Shown piece by piece: positions 1-10,327 of a stretch of DNA of 64,000 nt (its first letter is position 1; each line of letters opens with the position of its first letter). Position numbers and translations under genes: made by a program. Source of the DNA: Pseudomonas sp. MWU16-30317 (lineage in GTDB: Bacteria; Pseudomonadota; Gammaproteobacteria; Pseudomonadales; Pseudomonadaceae); contig NZ_JAIWJA010000004.1 of NCBI RefSeq assembly GCF_020515695.1, positions 434,001 through 498,000 of the forward strand, in the 5' to 3' direction. Below the pieces are notes generated by a model. That model worked only from the letters and a program-made list of their open reading frames with translations. It was not told the origin of the DNA and ran no database searches.

Positions 1-3000
1 GTGCCCGCCGGGACGCCCACCCAGCACATCGGCTACTTCTTGATTGGCGCGGGCATCGCCGAACTTGAGCGCAGACTCAACGCGCGGGTGCCCTTTCATG
101 AGCGCTGGAAGCGCCTGCTGCAACGCTCGCCGCTGGCCTTCTACCTGGCTCCGGCATCCGTGCTGACGGCGATCCTGGCCTTGCCATTGCTCGCCTCCGC
201 AGGGCGCGATGGACTGTCTTACTTCGCGCTGCTGGGCCTCGCGGTGCCGTGCCTGGTGATGACCAGCCGGCTGGCGTTCAGCCTGATCAACTGGTGGGCG
301 ACCTTCAGCCTGGCGCCGGTGATGCTGCCGAAGATGGACTACAGCGACGGCATCCCCGACCAGGCCCGCACCCTGGTGGTGATCCCGACCCTGATCGCTT
401 CGCGTCTTGATGTCGAAGAATTGGCCGAGGGCCTTGAAGTGCGGTTTCTGGCCAACCGCGACGACAACCTGTTCTTCGCCCTGCTCACCGATTTTCACGA
501 TGCCCCCGAGCAGACACAGCCGCAAGACGCCGCACTGCTCGAACAGGCCGCGCATGCCATCAACCTGCTCAACCGCCAATACGCCGATGGCTCGACTGAT
601 CGATTCTTCCTGCTGCATCGCCCGCGCCGCTGGAACCCCGGCGAAAACGTATGGATGGCCCACGAGCGCAAACGCGGCAAGTTGAATGACCTGAACGAAC
701 TGTTGCGCGGCCAGGGCGCCGAGCGTTTCAGCACCGTCGTCGGCGACATTCAGGCGCTGCAATCGGTGCGCTACGTGATCACCCTCGACACCGACACGCA
801 ACTGCCCCGGGACGTCGCACGCCAGTGCACCGGCGCCATGATGCACCCGTTGAATCGGCCGATCTTCGATGCCAGCCAGGCCACCATCATCGCCGGCTAT
901 GCGCTGCTGCAACCGCGGGTCGGCATCAGCCTGACCAGCACCCCACGCTCGCTGTATTCGCGCCTGTTCGGCAACGGCGGCGGAGTCGATCCTTACACCC
1001 GGGCGGTCTCGGACATCTACCAGGACCTGTTCCAGCAAGGCTCCTTCATTGGTAAAGGCATCTACGACGTCGATGCCTTTACTCAAGCGCTCGAAGGCCG
1101 CCTGCCCGACAACCGCATCCTCAGCCATGACCTGATCGAAGGCAGTTATGCGCGCTCGGGCCTGTTGAGCGATGTCGAACTGTACGAGCAATATCCTTCG
1201 CATTACAGCGCCGACGTCAAACGCCGCCATCGCTGGATTCGCGGCGACTGGCAACTGCTGCCCTGGACCGTGCCGTGGACCCGCAACGTCAACGGCGAAT
1301 GGGCGCGCAACCGACTGGGCATCATGGCCCACTGGAAACTCTTCGACAATTTGCGCCGCAGCCTGGAGCCGCTGGCGTCGCTGGTGATCCTGGCCTGGGG
1401 CTGGTTCGCCAGTAGCGAGCCGCTGGCCTGGACGCTCACGGTGCTGGGCCTGTTGGTGGTGCAGCCGCTGCTCAAGACTCTCACCGATGCCCTGCACCCG
1501 CCGGTCAAGGTGCCTTACTGGCAGTACCTGCGCGACCTTGGCGCCAGCTTGCTGCAGGATCTGGCGCGCGTCGCCGCGACCCTCGCCTGGCTGCCTTTCG
1601 AGATGTACTACAGCAGTGATGCCATTGCCCGCTCGCTGTGGCGCATCACCTTCACCCAGCGCCTGATGCTGCAGTGGCAGCCGTCGCGCGAGGTCGAGCG
1701 GCACTCGGAAAACCGCCTGGCCAGGCGTTACCGCGAAATGTGGATCGGGCCGTTGTTCGCCATGGTCGGGCTGATCGCGCTGGTCAATGAGCCGCTGACG
1801 CTGGTCATCGCCCTGCCCTTGCTGCTGTGCTGGGCGGCCGGGCCCTGGGTGGCGTGGCGGCTCAGTTCGGCGCCGCAGCACCAGCGGTTCGAGCCCTCGG
1901 TCGAGGTGCTGCGCTTTTTGCGGGTGCTGAGCCGGCGCACCTGGGCGTTCTTCGATGAATTCGTCGGCCCGCAGGATAACTGGTTGCCGCCGGACAACAT
2001 CCAGGAAGAGCCCAAGGCGAGTGTCGCCCACCGCACCTCGCCCACCAATATGGGCATGGCGCTGGTCGCGCACCTGGCCGCCCACGACTTCGGCTACCTG
2101 AGCACGCAGCGGCTGGCCAGCCGGCTGTCGGCCTCCCTGAACAGCATGAACGCGCTGGAGCGCTACCAGCAGCACTTCTACAACTGGTACGACACGCAAA
2201 CCTTGCAACCCCTGCGCCCGCATTACATCTCCACCGTCGACAGCGGCAACCTCGCCGGGCTGCTGCTTACCCTGCGCGCGGGGCTGCTACAGATGCCGGA
2301 CGCGAGACTGTTCGGCCTGGCGATTCGCAGTGGCTTGCGCGATACCCTGGATACGCTGATCGAGAGCCGCGGGGCCGCCGAATTCGGCGACCTGCGCCAA
2401 CGCCTGGATGATGCCGACGGGTCGCTCGATATCGATGCCTTGCTGTCGCTGCTAAGGGACGCGCAGGCTGAAGTGTCAGCGTTCGGCGGCGAAGAGGCCG
2501 GTACAGACAATGATGCAACCTACTGGCGACACGCATTCAACGCCCAATGCCAAGACTGGATCACCGAGCTCGAACGCTACCGCCTCCCCCCCTGCCTCCC
2601 CGGCCGCGTGCCCCCACAACACTCCCTGCGCGCCCTCGCCCAACTGCTTCAAGACGACTGGCCCCGCGAGCACCACAGCCGCGTAGCCAGCGTACGCAGC
2701 AGCGCACTGAACGCCATCGAACAGCTCGACACACTCAGCGGCCTGGCCGGCGCCCTGGCGCACATGGACTTCGGGCTGCTCTACGACCGCAAGCGCGATC
2801 TGTTCTCCATCGGCTACACCACCGAAGAACGACGCCTGGACACCGGCTACTACGACTTGCTGGCCTCCGAGGTGCGCCTGACCAATTTCGTGGTCATCGC
2901 CCAGGGCCAGATCCCCCAGCGCGCGTGGTTCACCCTCGGCCGCCTGGCCGGCGACTGCGGCGGCGTGACGACACTGATGTCGTGGTCCGGCTCGATGTTC

Positions 3001-6000
3001 GAATACCTGATGCCGATCCTGGTGATGCCTAACTACGACGGCAGCCTGCTCGACCAGACCTGCCGCGCCGCCGTGGCCGTGCAGATCGAACACGGCAACC
3101 GCCTGGGCATTCCCTGGGGCGTGTCAGAGTCCGGCTACTACACCCTCGACGCCCAATTCAATTACCAGTATCGGGCGTTCGGCGTACAAGGCCTGGGCCT
3201 CAAGCGCGGGCTGGGCGATGACATCGTGGTCGCGCCTTACGCCAGTGCGCTGGCGTTGATGGTCGACAGCGCGGCAGCCAGCAGCAACCTGCAACGCCTG
3301 GCTCGCCAGGGCGCGATGGGCCGTTACGGGCTGTACGAAGCGGTCGATTACACCGAGGCACGGCTGCCACCCGGCCAGCCCTTCGCGCTGGTGCAGTCGT
3401 TCATGGCGCACCACCAGGGCATGAGCCTGCTGGCCCTGACCAGCGTGCTGCTCGATCAGCCCATGCAGCGGCGCTTCGAATCCGATCCGGCGTTGCAGTC
3501 CGCCCTGCTCCTGCTGCAAGAGCGCGTGCCCAAGGCCTCTGCGCCCTACCTGCAAGCCGCGCAATCGCCGCCACTGAGCGACGCCGAAGGTCAGGACACC
3601 CAACTGCGAATATTCAGCCACCCCGGCCACAAACGCCCTGCGGTGCAGCTGCTCTCCAACGGCCGCTATCACGTGCTGCTCAGCAGTGCCGGCGCAGGCT
3701 ACAGCCGCCGCGACGATATCGCCATCAGCCGTTGGCACGAGGACATCACCCAGGACAACTGGGGCACGTTCTGTTACTTGCGCGACGTCGCCACCGGCGC
3801 CTTCTGGTCTGCCGCCTTCCAGCCCACGTTGCGCAAGACTGAGAGCCACGAGGCCATATTCAGCAACGCCCGCGCGGAGTTTCGCACTCGGGAGCTGGAT
3901 TTCGACTCGCACCTGGAAATCGTCGTATCGCCCGAAGACAACATCGAGCTTCGCCGCCTGCACGTCACCAACCGCGGGGCCGCGGCGAAGACGCTGGAGA
4001 TCACCACCTACGCCGAAGTGGTGCTGGCCCCCGCGATGGCCGATGCCATGCATCCGGCGTTCAGCAAACTGTTCGTGCAGACCGAATTGCTGCCGGCCTT
4101 GCAAGCGATCATCTGCAGCCGTCGCCCGCGCGCCAGTGACGAGAGCCCGCCGTGGATGTGCCATCTACTCGCGGCCCATGGCGTCGATATCCAGGCGATT
4201 TCCTATGAAACCGACCGTGCTCGGTTCATCGGCCGCGGCCGCAATCTGGCCACGCCCGCCGCCCTGGATGCTGACTGCGAACAGCTGTCCGGCAGCGCCG
4301 GGCCGGTGCTCGACCCGATCGTCGCGATCCGCTGCCGCATCACCCTGCAACCCGGCCAGCAGGCCACCATCGACTTGGTCACCGGGGTGGCGGACCACCG
4401 CGAAGAGTGCCTGGCGCTGATCAACAAGTACCGCGACCGGCACCTGGCCGATCGGGTCTTCGATTTGTCCTGGACCCACGGGCAGGTGTTGCTGCGCCAG
4501 CTCAACGTGTCCATGGGCGATGCACACCTGTTCGAACAGATGGCCTCGTCCCTTGTATACGCCAACCCGGCTTTGCGCGCGGACAGCGCCGTGCTGATCA
4601 GCAACCGGCGCAACCAGCAGGGCCTGTGGGGGCAGTCGATTTCCGGCGACTTGCCGATCGTGCTGTTGCAGATCCACAGCCTGGATAACATCGAACTGGT
4701 GCAGACCATGATTCAGGCCCACGCCTATTGGCGACAGAAGGGCCTGGTGGTCGACCTGCTGATCTGGAACGAAGACAAGGTCGGCTATCGCCAGCAGTTG
4801 CAGGACGCGATCATGGGCCTGGTGACCTCCGGCAGTGAAGCGGCGCTGGTGGATCGCTCCGGCGGGATTTTCGTGCGCACGGCGCAGCAACTGTCGAGCG
4901 AAGATCGAACCCTGATTCTGTCGGTGGCACGGCTGGTGTTCAGCGAGGGCGCCGGTTCGCTCGCCGAGCAGGTTCATCGCCGCCGCGTGGTGCCGGTGTA
5001 TGCACCGTTTGTGGCGACGCAAAAATACCGTCCGACGCCGCTGCCGGCCAAATCGGCGCCGCGACCCCGGCTGCTGAGCAATGCCTACGGCGGCTTCAGT
5101 GCCGATGGCAGCGAGTACGTGATCGACGCCACGGCGGCGCGGCCAACGCCTGCGCCCTGGGTCAATGTCATCGCCAATGCTCACGTGGGCACGGTGTTGT
5201 CCGAGACCGGCAGCGCCTACAGCTGGACCGATAACGCCCACGAGTTTCGCCTGACGCCGTGGCACAACGACCCGGTGACTGACCTCAGTGGCGAGGTGAT
5301 CTACCTGCGCGATGAAGAAACCGGGCGCTTCTGGTCCGCCACCCCCCAGCCCTGCCCCGGCACTGGCCGCTATCTGACTCGCCACGGCTTCGGCTACAGC
5401 GTGTTCGAGCGCGAAGGCGACGGCCTGCACAGCGAGCTGTGGGTTTACGTGGCGCTGGACGCGCCGATCAAGTTTTCCCGGCTGATCGTGCGCAACCTGA
5501 CGGATCGCAGCCGCACCCTGAGCGTTACCGGCTATGTGGAGTGGGTGCTGGGCGACCTGCGCAGCAAGTCGGCCATGCACGTGGTCACGCAATCGGACCC
5601 GGTCAGCGGCGCACTGTTCGCCCGTAATGCCTTTTCGGTGGAGTTCAGCGACCGCGTGGCGTTCTTCGACACCGACGGCACCGACCATCGCGTCACCGGC
5701 GACCGCACCGAGTTCATCGGCCGTGGTGGCAGCCTGAAAGCGCCGGCCGCGATGCAGCATGCCGGGCTGTCCGGGCGCATCGGCGGTGGCCTGGACCCCT
5801 GTGCGGCGATCCAGGTCACCCTGCAGCTGGCCGCCGGGCAAAGCCGCGAAGTGGTCCTGCGCCTGGGCGCCGAGCAGAACGCCGAGGCCGCCACCGCCCA
5901 GGTGCAACGTTACCGCGGCGTCCAGGCAGCCGCCGAGCAATTGCACAAGGTCCGCGAGCATTGGCGTTCGCTGTTGTCGGTGATCCAGGTGCAGACCCCG

Positions 6001-7500
6001 GCCGCAGAGGTCGACGTGATGGTCAACGGCTGGTTGATGTATCAAGTCATCGCCTGTCGTTTCCTGGCCCGCAGCGGGTTCTATCAATCGGGGGGCGCCA
6101 TCGGTTTTCGCGATCAGTTGCAGGACAGCATGGCGATGATCCATGCCAGTCCCGCGCTGGTGCGCAAGCATTTGCTGTTGTGCGCCGGCCATCAGTATCC
6201 GGAAGGCGACGTGCAGCACTGGTGGCATCCGCCGCTCGATCGCGGGGTGCGCACCGATTGCTCCGATGATTTTTTATGGCTGGTGGCGGCGACCAGCCGC
6301 TACGTGGAAATCACCGGTGATGTGGCGGTGCTGGATGAGCCCGCAGGTTACCTGCAAGGCCGCACCCTGAACCCGCAAGAGGAGTCCTACTACGATCTGC
6401 CGGGGGTGTCGCCGCTGCGCGAATCGCTGTACCGACACTGCGTACGCGCCATCGAACACAGCCTGCGCCGGGGCGAACACGGCTTGCCGCTGATGGGCGG
6501 TGGCGACTGGAACGACGGCATGAACCGCGTCGGCTATCAGGGTCGCGGCGAAAGCGTGTGGCTGGGCTTTTTCGCCAACCAGGTGCTCAAGCGTTTCGCC
6601 CTGGTGGCCGGGCAGCAGGGCGACGCGGAGTTCGCCCTGCGCTGCAACGAAAACGCCGTGCTGCTCAACGAGCGGCTGGAGAAGACCGCCTGGGATGGCG
6701 CCTGGTACCGCCGCGCCTGGTTCGATGACGGTCAGCCGCTGGGCTCGTCGATCAACACCGAGTGCCGTATCGACTCCATCGCCCAGAGCTGGTCGGTGCT
6801 CTCTGACGCCGGCTCCGCCCCCCGTCAGCGCCAGGCCATGCAGGCGCTTGACCGCTACCTGGTCAAGCCCGATATCCGCGCAGTGCTGCTGCTCGACCCG
6901 CCTTTCGATAAAGGCGCCGAAGACCCGGGCTATATCAAGGGCTACGTGCCCGGCGTGCGCGAGAACGGCGGGCAATACACCCACGCCGCCGTGTGGGCGG
7001 CCATGGCCTTCGCGCAATTGGGCGACAGCGCCAAAGCCTGGGAGCTGCTACACCTGATCAATCCCGCCGACCCAGCCAACAACGCGGCCATCGAAACCTA
7101 CAAGGTCGAGCCTTATGTGATGGCCGCCGATGTCTATGGCGCTGCACCCCATGCCGGCCGCGGCGGCTGGACCTGGTACACCGGTTCCGCCGGCTGGATG
7201 TATCGCCTGGCGACCGAGTCGCTGCTGGGTGTGCAGCGGGTCGGCAACACGCTGCGCATCGAGCCGTTGCTCCCCGCCCATTGGCCGGGCTTTACCCTGA
7301 GTTATCGATTCGGCGCCACTCAGTATCACTTCGATGTACGCCGCAGCGACGCGAATGTCAGCTCGATGAGCGTCGATGGCCAGATCATCGAGGGCCGTAC
7401 GCTGCACTTGATCGACGACGGCGTCGAGCGCCGGGTGCGGGTGGAGTGCCCTGCGCCAGTGGCGCACACCCGTGCAATGGCCCAGGGGGTGGACCATTAG
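1..7500 (+). CDS. ndvB: Cyclic beta-1,2-glucan synthase-like protein, 5' truncated by the window
   Basis: A giant reading frame open from the first base, with 2499 residues visible; the true start lies upstream. The N-terminal part is membrane-associated and carries a processive glycosyltransferase domain (GT84 type), with TLDTDTQLPRD at residues 261-271 and the acceptor/product motif HRWIRGDW at 410-417. The C-terminal half looks like a glycoside phosphorylase domain (GH94 type), with GGGDWNDGM at 2166-2174 and RENGGQYTH further on. This order matches NdvB/ChvB-type enzymes, usually about 2800 residues, which build and size periplasmic cyclic glucans in the inner membrane. The family is clear; the exact product is inferred. 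Confidence 0.9.
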   Translation: MPAGTPTQHIGYFLIGAGIAELERRLNARVPFHERWKRLLQRSPLAFYLAPASVLTAILALPLLASAGRDGLSYFALLGLAVPCLVMTSRLAFSLINWWATFSLAPVMLPKMDYSDGIPDQARTLVVIPTLIASRLDVEELAEGLEVRFLANRDDNLFFALLTDFHDAPEQTQPQDAALLEQAAHAINLLNRQYADGSTDRFFLLHRPRRWNPGENVWMAHERKRGKLNDLNELLRGQGAERFSTVVGDIQALQSVRYVITLDTDTQLPRDVARQCTGAMMHPLNRPIFDASQATIIAGYALLQPRVGISLTSTPRSLYSRLFGNGGGVDPYTRAVSDIYQDLFQQGSFIGKGIYDVDAFTQALEGRLPDNRILSHDLIEGSYARSGLLSDVELYEQYPSHYSADVKRRHRWIRGDWQLLPWTVPWTRNVNGEWARNRLGIMAHWKLFDNLRRSLEPLASLVILAWGWFASSEPLAWTLTVLGLLVVQPLLKTLTDALHPPVKVPYWQYLRDLGASLLQDLARVAATLAWLPFEMYYSSDAIARSLWRITFTQRLMLQWQPSREVERHSENRLARRYREMWIGPLFAMVGLIALVNEPLTLVIALPLLLCWAAGPWVAWRLSSAPQHQRFEPSVEVLRFLRVLSRRTWAFFDEFVGPQDNWLPPDNIQEEPKASVAHRTSPTNMGMALVAHLAAHDFGYLSTQRLASRLSASLNSMNALERYQQHFYNWYDTQTLQPLRPHYISTVDSGNLAGLLLTLRAGLLQMPDARLFGLAIRSGLRDTLDTLIESRGAAEFGDLRQRLDDADGSLDIDALLSLLRDAQAEVSAFGGEEAGTDNDATYWRHAFNAQCQDWITELERYRLPPCLPGRVPPQHSLRALAQLLQDDWPREHHSRVASVRSSALNAIEQLDTLSGLAGALAHMDFGLLYDRKRDLFSIGYTTEERRLDTGYYDLLASEVRLTNFVVIAQGQIPQRAWFTLGRLAGDCGGVTTLMSWSGSMFEYLMPILVMPNYDGSLLDQTCRAAVAVQIEHGNRLGIPWGVSESGYYTLDAQFNYQYRAFGVQGLGLKRGLGDDIVVAPYASALALMVDSAAASSNLQRLARQGAMGRYGLYEAVDYTEARLPPGQPFALVQSFMAHHQGMSLLALTSVLLDQPMQRRFESDPALQSALLLLQERVPKASAPYLQAAQSPPLSDAEGQDTQLRIFSHPGHKRPAVQLLSNGRYHVLLSSAGAGYSRRDDIAISRWHEDITQDNWGTFCYLRDVATGAFWSAAFQPTLRKTESHEAIFSNARAEFRTRELDFDSHLEIVVSPEDNIELRRLHVTNRGAAAKTLEITTYAEVVLAPAMADAMHPAFSKLFVQTELLPALQAIICSRRPRASDESPPWMCHLLAAHGVDIQAISYETDRARFIGRGRNLATPAALDADCEQLSGSAGPVLDPIVAIRCRITLQPGQQATIDLVTGVADHREECLALINKYRDRHLADRVFDLSWTHGQVLLRQLNVSMGDAHLFEQMASSLVYANPALRADSAVLISNRRNQQGLWGQSISGDLPIVLLQIHSLDNIELVQTMIQAHAYWRQKGLVVDLLIWNEDKVGYRQQLQDAIMGLVTSGSEAALVDRSGGIFVRTAQQLSSEDRTLILSVARLVFSEGAGSLAEQVHRRRVVPVYAPFVATQKYRPTPLPAKSAPRPRLLSNAYGGFSADGSEYVIDATAARPTPAPWVNVIANAHVGTVLSETGSAYSWTDNAHEFRLTPWHNDPVTDLSGEVIYLRDEETGRFWSATPQPCPGTGRYLTRHGFGYSVFEREGDGLHSELWVYVALDAPIKFSRLIVRNLTDRSRTLSVTGYVEWVLGDLRSKSAMHVVTQSDPVSGALFARNAFSVEFSDRVAFFDTDGTDHRVTGDRTEFIGRGGSLKAPAAMQHAGLSGRIGGGLDPCAAIQVTLQLAAGQSREVVLRLGAEQNAEAATAQVQRYRGVQAAAEQLHKVREHWRSLLSVIQVQTPAAEVDVMVNGWLMYQVIACRFLARSGFYQSGGAIGFRDQLQDSMAMIHASPALVRKHLLLCAGHQYPEGDVQHWWHPPLDRGVRTDCSDDFLWLVAATSRYVEITGDVAVLDEPAGYLQGRTLNPQEESYYDLPGVSPLRESLYRHCVRAIEHSLRRGEHGLPLMGGGDWNDGMNRVGYQGRGESVWLGFFANQVLKRFALVAGQQGDAEFALRCNENAVLLNERLEKTAWDGAWYRRAWFDDGQPLGSSINTECRIDSIAQSWSVLSDAGSAPRQRQAMQALDRYLVKPDIRAVLLLDPPFDKGAEDPGYIKGYVPGVRENGGQYTHAAVWAAMAFAQLGDSAKAWELLHLINPADPANNAAIETYKVEPYVMAADVYGAAPHAGRGGWTWYTGSAGWMYRLATESLLGVQRVGNTLRIEPLLPAHWPGFTLSYRFGATQYHFDVRRSDANVSSMSVDGQIIEGRTLHLIDDGVERRVRVECPAPVAHTRAMAQGVDH

Positions 7501-7574
7501 CGGTTAATCCCCTGCGCCAAGAAATACAAGCGTACTCTGGACCAATCCGGCTGTTTTCTCCTTTGGGGCTCGTC

Positions 7575-8300
7575 ATGTCCGATCCACCGCTACCGACCGG
7601 CAATCACTTGCTGGCCGCCCTTACCTATGAAGAACTGGCGCGCCTCGCCCCGCATCTGGAGGTGGTCCCCCTGACGCTGGGCGAGGTCCTGTACGAGCCC
7701 GGCGACACCTTGCGCCACGTGTACTTCCCCACCAACTGCATCGTGTCCTTGCTGCACGTCACCGAAAGCGGCGCGTCGGCGGAAATCGCCGTGGTCGGCA
7801 ACGAAGGGCTGATCGGCATCGCCCTGTTCATGGGCGGCGAGAGCACCTCCAGCCGCGCCGTGGTGCAGAGTGCCGGCAGTGCGTTGCGCCTGCCGGGGCA
7901 GAAGCTCAAGGACGAATTCAATCGCCACGGCGATCTGCTGTGGCTGATGCTGCGCTACACCCAGGCGCTGATCACCCAAATGTCGCAGACCGCCCTGTGC
8001 AATCGCCACCACTCCATCGACCAGCAACTGTGCCGCTGGCTGCTGCTGTCGCTGGACCGCCTGCCCGGCAATCAACTGACCATGACCCAGGAGCTGATCG
8101 CCAACATGCTCGGCGTGCGCCGCGAAGGCGTCACCGAAGCGGCGGGCAAGCTGCAACGCCAGAGCGTGATCGAATACAGCCGCGGGCACATCAAGGTGCT
8201 GGATCGCCCGCAGTTGGAGCGGCTCAGTTGCGAGTGTTATTCGGTGGTGAAGACCGAGACTGATCGGTTGCTGCATTACACGCGGCGCCAGGAAAGGTGA
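7575..8300 (+). CDS. Crp/Fnr family transcriptional regulator
   Basis: A 241-residue protein starting MSDPPLPTGN. Residues about 10-130 form a cyclic-nucleotide-binding type beta-barrel (GEVLYEPGD, then GNEGLIGIALFMGG). The C-terminal third carries a winged helix-turn-helix (TQELIANMLGVRREGVTEAA). No cysteine cluster typical of Fnr oxygen sensing is visible, so the signal is unknown. It lies 74 bases after the glucan synthase gene and about 105 bases before the KaiC-like unit. A start further upstream would run into the preceding gene in another frame, so the ATG at 7575 is chosen. Confidence 0.88.
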   Translation: MSDPPLPTGNHLLAALTYEELARLAPHLEVVPLTLGEVLYEPGDTLRHVYFPTNCIVSLLHVTESGASAEIAVVGNEGLIGIALFMGGESTSSRAVVQSAGSALRLPGQKLKDEFNRHGDLLWLMLRYTQALITQMSQTALCNRHHSIDQQLCRWLLLSLDRLPGNQLTMTQELIANMLGVRREGVTEAAGKLQRQSVIEYSRGHIKVLDRPQLERLSCECYSVVKTETDRLLHYTRRQER

Positions 8301-8405
8301 CCCACGTCAGCCGCGTGGCTCTAAAAACCCTAGCTGAACCAATCAATCCTTCGCGGTTGTTGAATAGGGCGTACCATCAGGTCTGCCCCCAGGAACCCGA
8401 TCACG

Positions 8406-8840
8406 ATGTCAACGGATAGCGACGCAAGCCTGGACTTCCAGCTGTTCCTGGTGTGCCGAGCAGGTGATGGCGCGGACAGTGCGCTGATCGCCGCGGCGCT
8501 CAGTGCCACCCTGCAAGACCTCGACACCGTGCTCTCGCCCGTTATAGGCAGCAAGGGGGTCGCGGCGTGGTTGCGTCGCAGCCTGCAATTGACCGGCTCG
8601 CCCCTGGCGGAGCTGAACGGGCTGCCTGAAGGTGCCCAGGAGCCTCTGGACCCTGCATGCGTCTTGGCCCTTCTCGGCCAGCGTACCCCGCAGGAGGCAC
8701 TGCTGCTGGGCGAACAGTTCCTGCAGACGCTCTATCGACTGCTCGGCACCTTGATCGGGCCATCCCTCACCGCGCGCCTTCTTGATGCCGTATTCGCAGC
8801 TCCGCTCAGCGCGCCCCCGGCGCAGGATAGTTCGCCATGA
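8406..8840 (+). CDS. Uncharacterised 144-residue protein ahead of a KaiC-like ATPase
   Basis: I do not recognise this protein. It is predicted mostly helical and rich in Ala and Leu (LIAAALSATLQDLDTVLS; QEALLLGEQFLQTLYRLLG), with no signal peptide, membrane segment or catalytic motif. It does not resemble KaiB (about 100 residues, thioredoxin-like) or KaiA. Its stop overlaps the start of the KaiC-like gene by four bases (ATGA), which implies translational coupling and a shared job, perhaps as an adaptor or input partner. The gene itself is well supported by position and codon use; the function is unknown. Confidence 0.7.
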   Translation: MSTDSDASLDFQLFLVCRAGDGADSALIAAALSATLQDLDTVLSPVIGSKGVAAWLRRSLQLTGSPLAELNGLPEGAQEPLDPACVLALLGQRTPQEALLLGEQFLQTLYRLLGTLIGPSLTARLLDAVFAAPLSAPPAQDSSP

Positions 8841-10321
8841 ACAGCAAAGTGACCATCAATCGTCTGGCCACCGGCGTACCGGGGCTGGATGAAGTCCTGG
8901 GTGGCGGCCTGCCGGAATTCTCGTTCAATCTGATCGCAGGCCCCCCCGGCTGCGGCAAGACCACCCTGGCGCACCAGATCATGTTCGCGCTGGCCACGCC
9001 CGAGCGTCCGGCGCTGTTCTTCACCGTGCTTGGCGAGCCACCCCTGAAAATGCTGCGCTACCAGCAGCAGTTCGACTTTTTCGACAGCGACGCCATCAAT
9101 CATTCGGTGCGCTACATCAATCTGGCGGACGAAACCCAGGCCGGCAATCTCGACGAGGTGCTGCGCCGGATCGTCGCTGAAGTCGAAGCCCACGGCCCGG
9201 CCCTGGTGTTCGTCGACTCGTTCCGTTCCGTGGTGCTCGCCAGCCAGACCGCAGACAACCCCAACAACAACCTGCCGCAGTTCGTGCAGCAACTGGGCAT
9301 GTTGATGACCACCTGGCAGGCCACCACCTTCCTGATTGGCGAATACTTCACCGAGCTCGACACCAACCCGATCTTCACCGTGGCGGACGGCTTGATCTGG
9401 CTGCGCCAGAGCGTTCAGCGCAACTCCATGGTGCGCAAGATGGAAATCATGAAGATGCGCGGCCAAGCGACGCTGCCGGGGTTGCACACCTTTCGCATCG
9501 ACGGCAGCGGCATCAGCGTGTTCGCCCCGGCGGGTGCCAGTCCGCAGCCCGCGACCCAGCCACCGCCCGGCGCATTGCCCAAGCGTCTGCGCATGGGTTG
9601 CGCGAGCCTTGATGAAATGCTCGGCGGCGGTCTGCCCCAGGGCTATTCGCTGCTGGTGGCCGGGCCGTCCGGATCAGGCAAGAGTATTCTCGCCGCCAGC
9701 TTTCTGGCCCAAGGCGCCAGCGAGGGCGAAACAGGCGTGATCGCGGTGTTCGAGCAGCGCCCCGATCGCTCGCAGAATCCGACCCTGGCGCGCCTGGTCG
9801 AGGAAGGCAAGGTCGGCCTGGTGGACAGCCGCGCGCCGGATCTGTCGATAGACGAGATCGTGCACTTGCTGCTGGCTGAAATCACCCGCCTCAAGGCTAC
9901 CCGTGTGGTGATCGACTCGCTGTCCGGCTTCGAGCTGGCGTTGGCCCCGACCTTCCGCGCTGACTTTCGCGAGTCGCTGTCGCGGATGGTCAATGCCCTG
10001 ACCGGGGCTGGCGTCAGTGTGCTGATGACCTCCGAGCTGGAAGATCGCTACACCGATCTGCGCTTCAGCCCCTACGGCACCGCGTTCCTCACCGATGCGA
10101 TCATCGTGCAACGCTACATCGAGGTGCAGAGTCGGCTGTTGCGCATCATGGCCGTGGTGAAGGTGCGCGCCAGCGCCCACAGCGATGAGTTGCGCCAATA
10201 CCGGATCGATGACCAGGGCTTGCAGATCGGCGACAGAGTTGCGGATCGCGAAGGGCTGCTGGGCGGCAGCCCCACCCGGCAACACGTCAGCCTGGCGACA
10301 GCGGGAGAGGACAATGTGTGA
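8837..10321 (+). CDS. KaiC-like RecA-superfamily ATPase, two KaiC domains
   Basis: A 494-residue protein with two tandem KaiC domains. Each begins with a G-(V/C)-x-x-L-D-E-x-L-G-G-G-L motif and a Walker A loop: GPPGCGKT at residues 35-42 and GPSGSGKS at 276-283. This is the double-domain arrangement of cyanobacterial KaiC. In proteobacteria such proteins are generally linked to stress or signalling rather than to a proven clock. It sits between an unknown small protein (4-base overlap) and a histidine kinase (6-base gap). I infer a KaiC-kinase signalling module. No KaiA or KaiB gene is nearby, so a circadian function is not claimed. Confidence 0.88.
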   Translation: MNSKVTINRLATGVPGLDEVLGGGLPEFSFNLIAGPPGCGKTTLAHQIMFALATPERPALFFTVLGEPPLKMLRYQQQFDFFDSDAINHSVRYINLADETQAGNLDEVLRRIVAEVEAHGPALVFVDSFRSVVLASQTADNPNNNLPQFVQQLGMLMTTWQATTFLIGEYFTELDTNPIFTVADGLIWLRQSVQRNSMVRKMEIMKMRGQATLPGLHTFRIDGSGISVFAPAGASPQPATQPPPGALPKRLRMGCASLDEMLGGGLPQGYSLLVAGPSGSGKSILAASFLAQGASEGETGVIAVFEQRPDRSQNPTLARLVEEGKVGLVDSRAPDLSIDEIVHLLLAEITRLKATRVVIDSLSGFELALAPTFRADFRESLSRMVNALTGAGVSVLMTSELEDRYTDLRFSPYGTAFLTDAIIVQRYIEVQSRLLRIMAVVKVRASAHSDELRQYRIDDQGLQIGDRVADREGLLGGSPTRQHVSLATAGEDNV

Positions 10322-10327
10322 TCTGCC

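Noticed and set aside
8302..8318. CCACG-N7-CGTGG hairpin after the Crp/Fnr-type gene
   Set aside because: A five-pair stem with no T-run is too weak to call a terminator.
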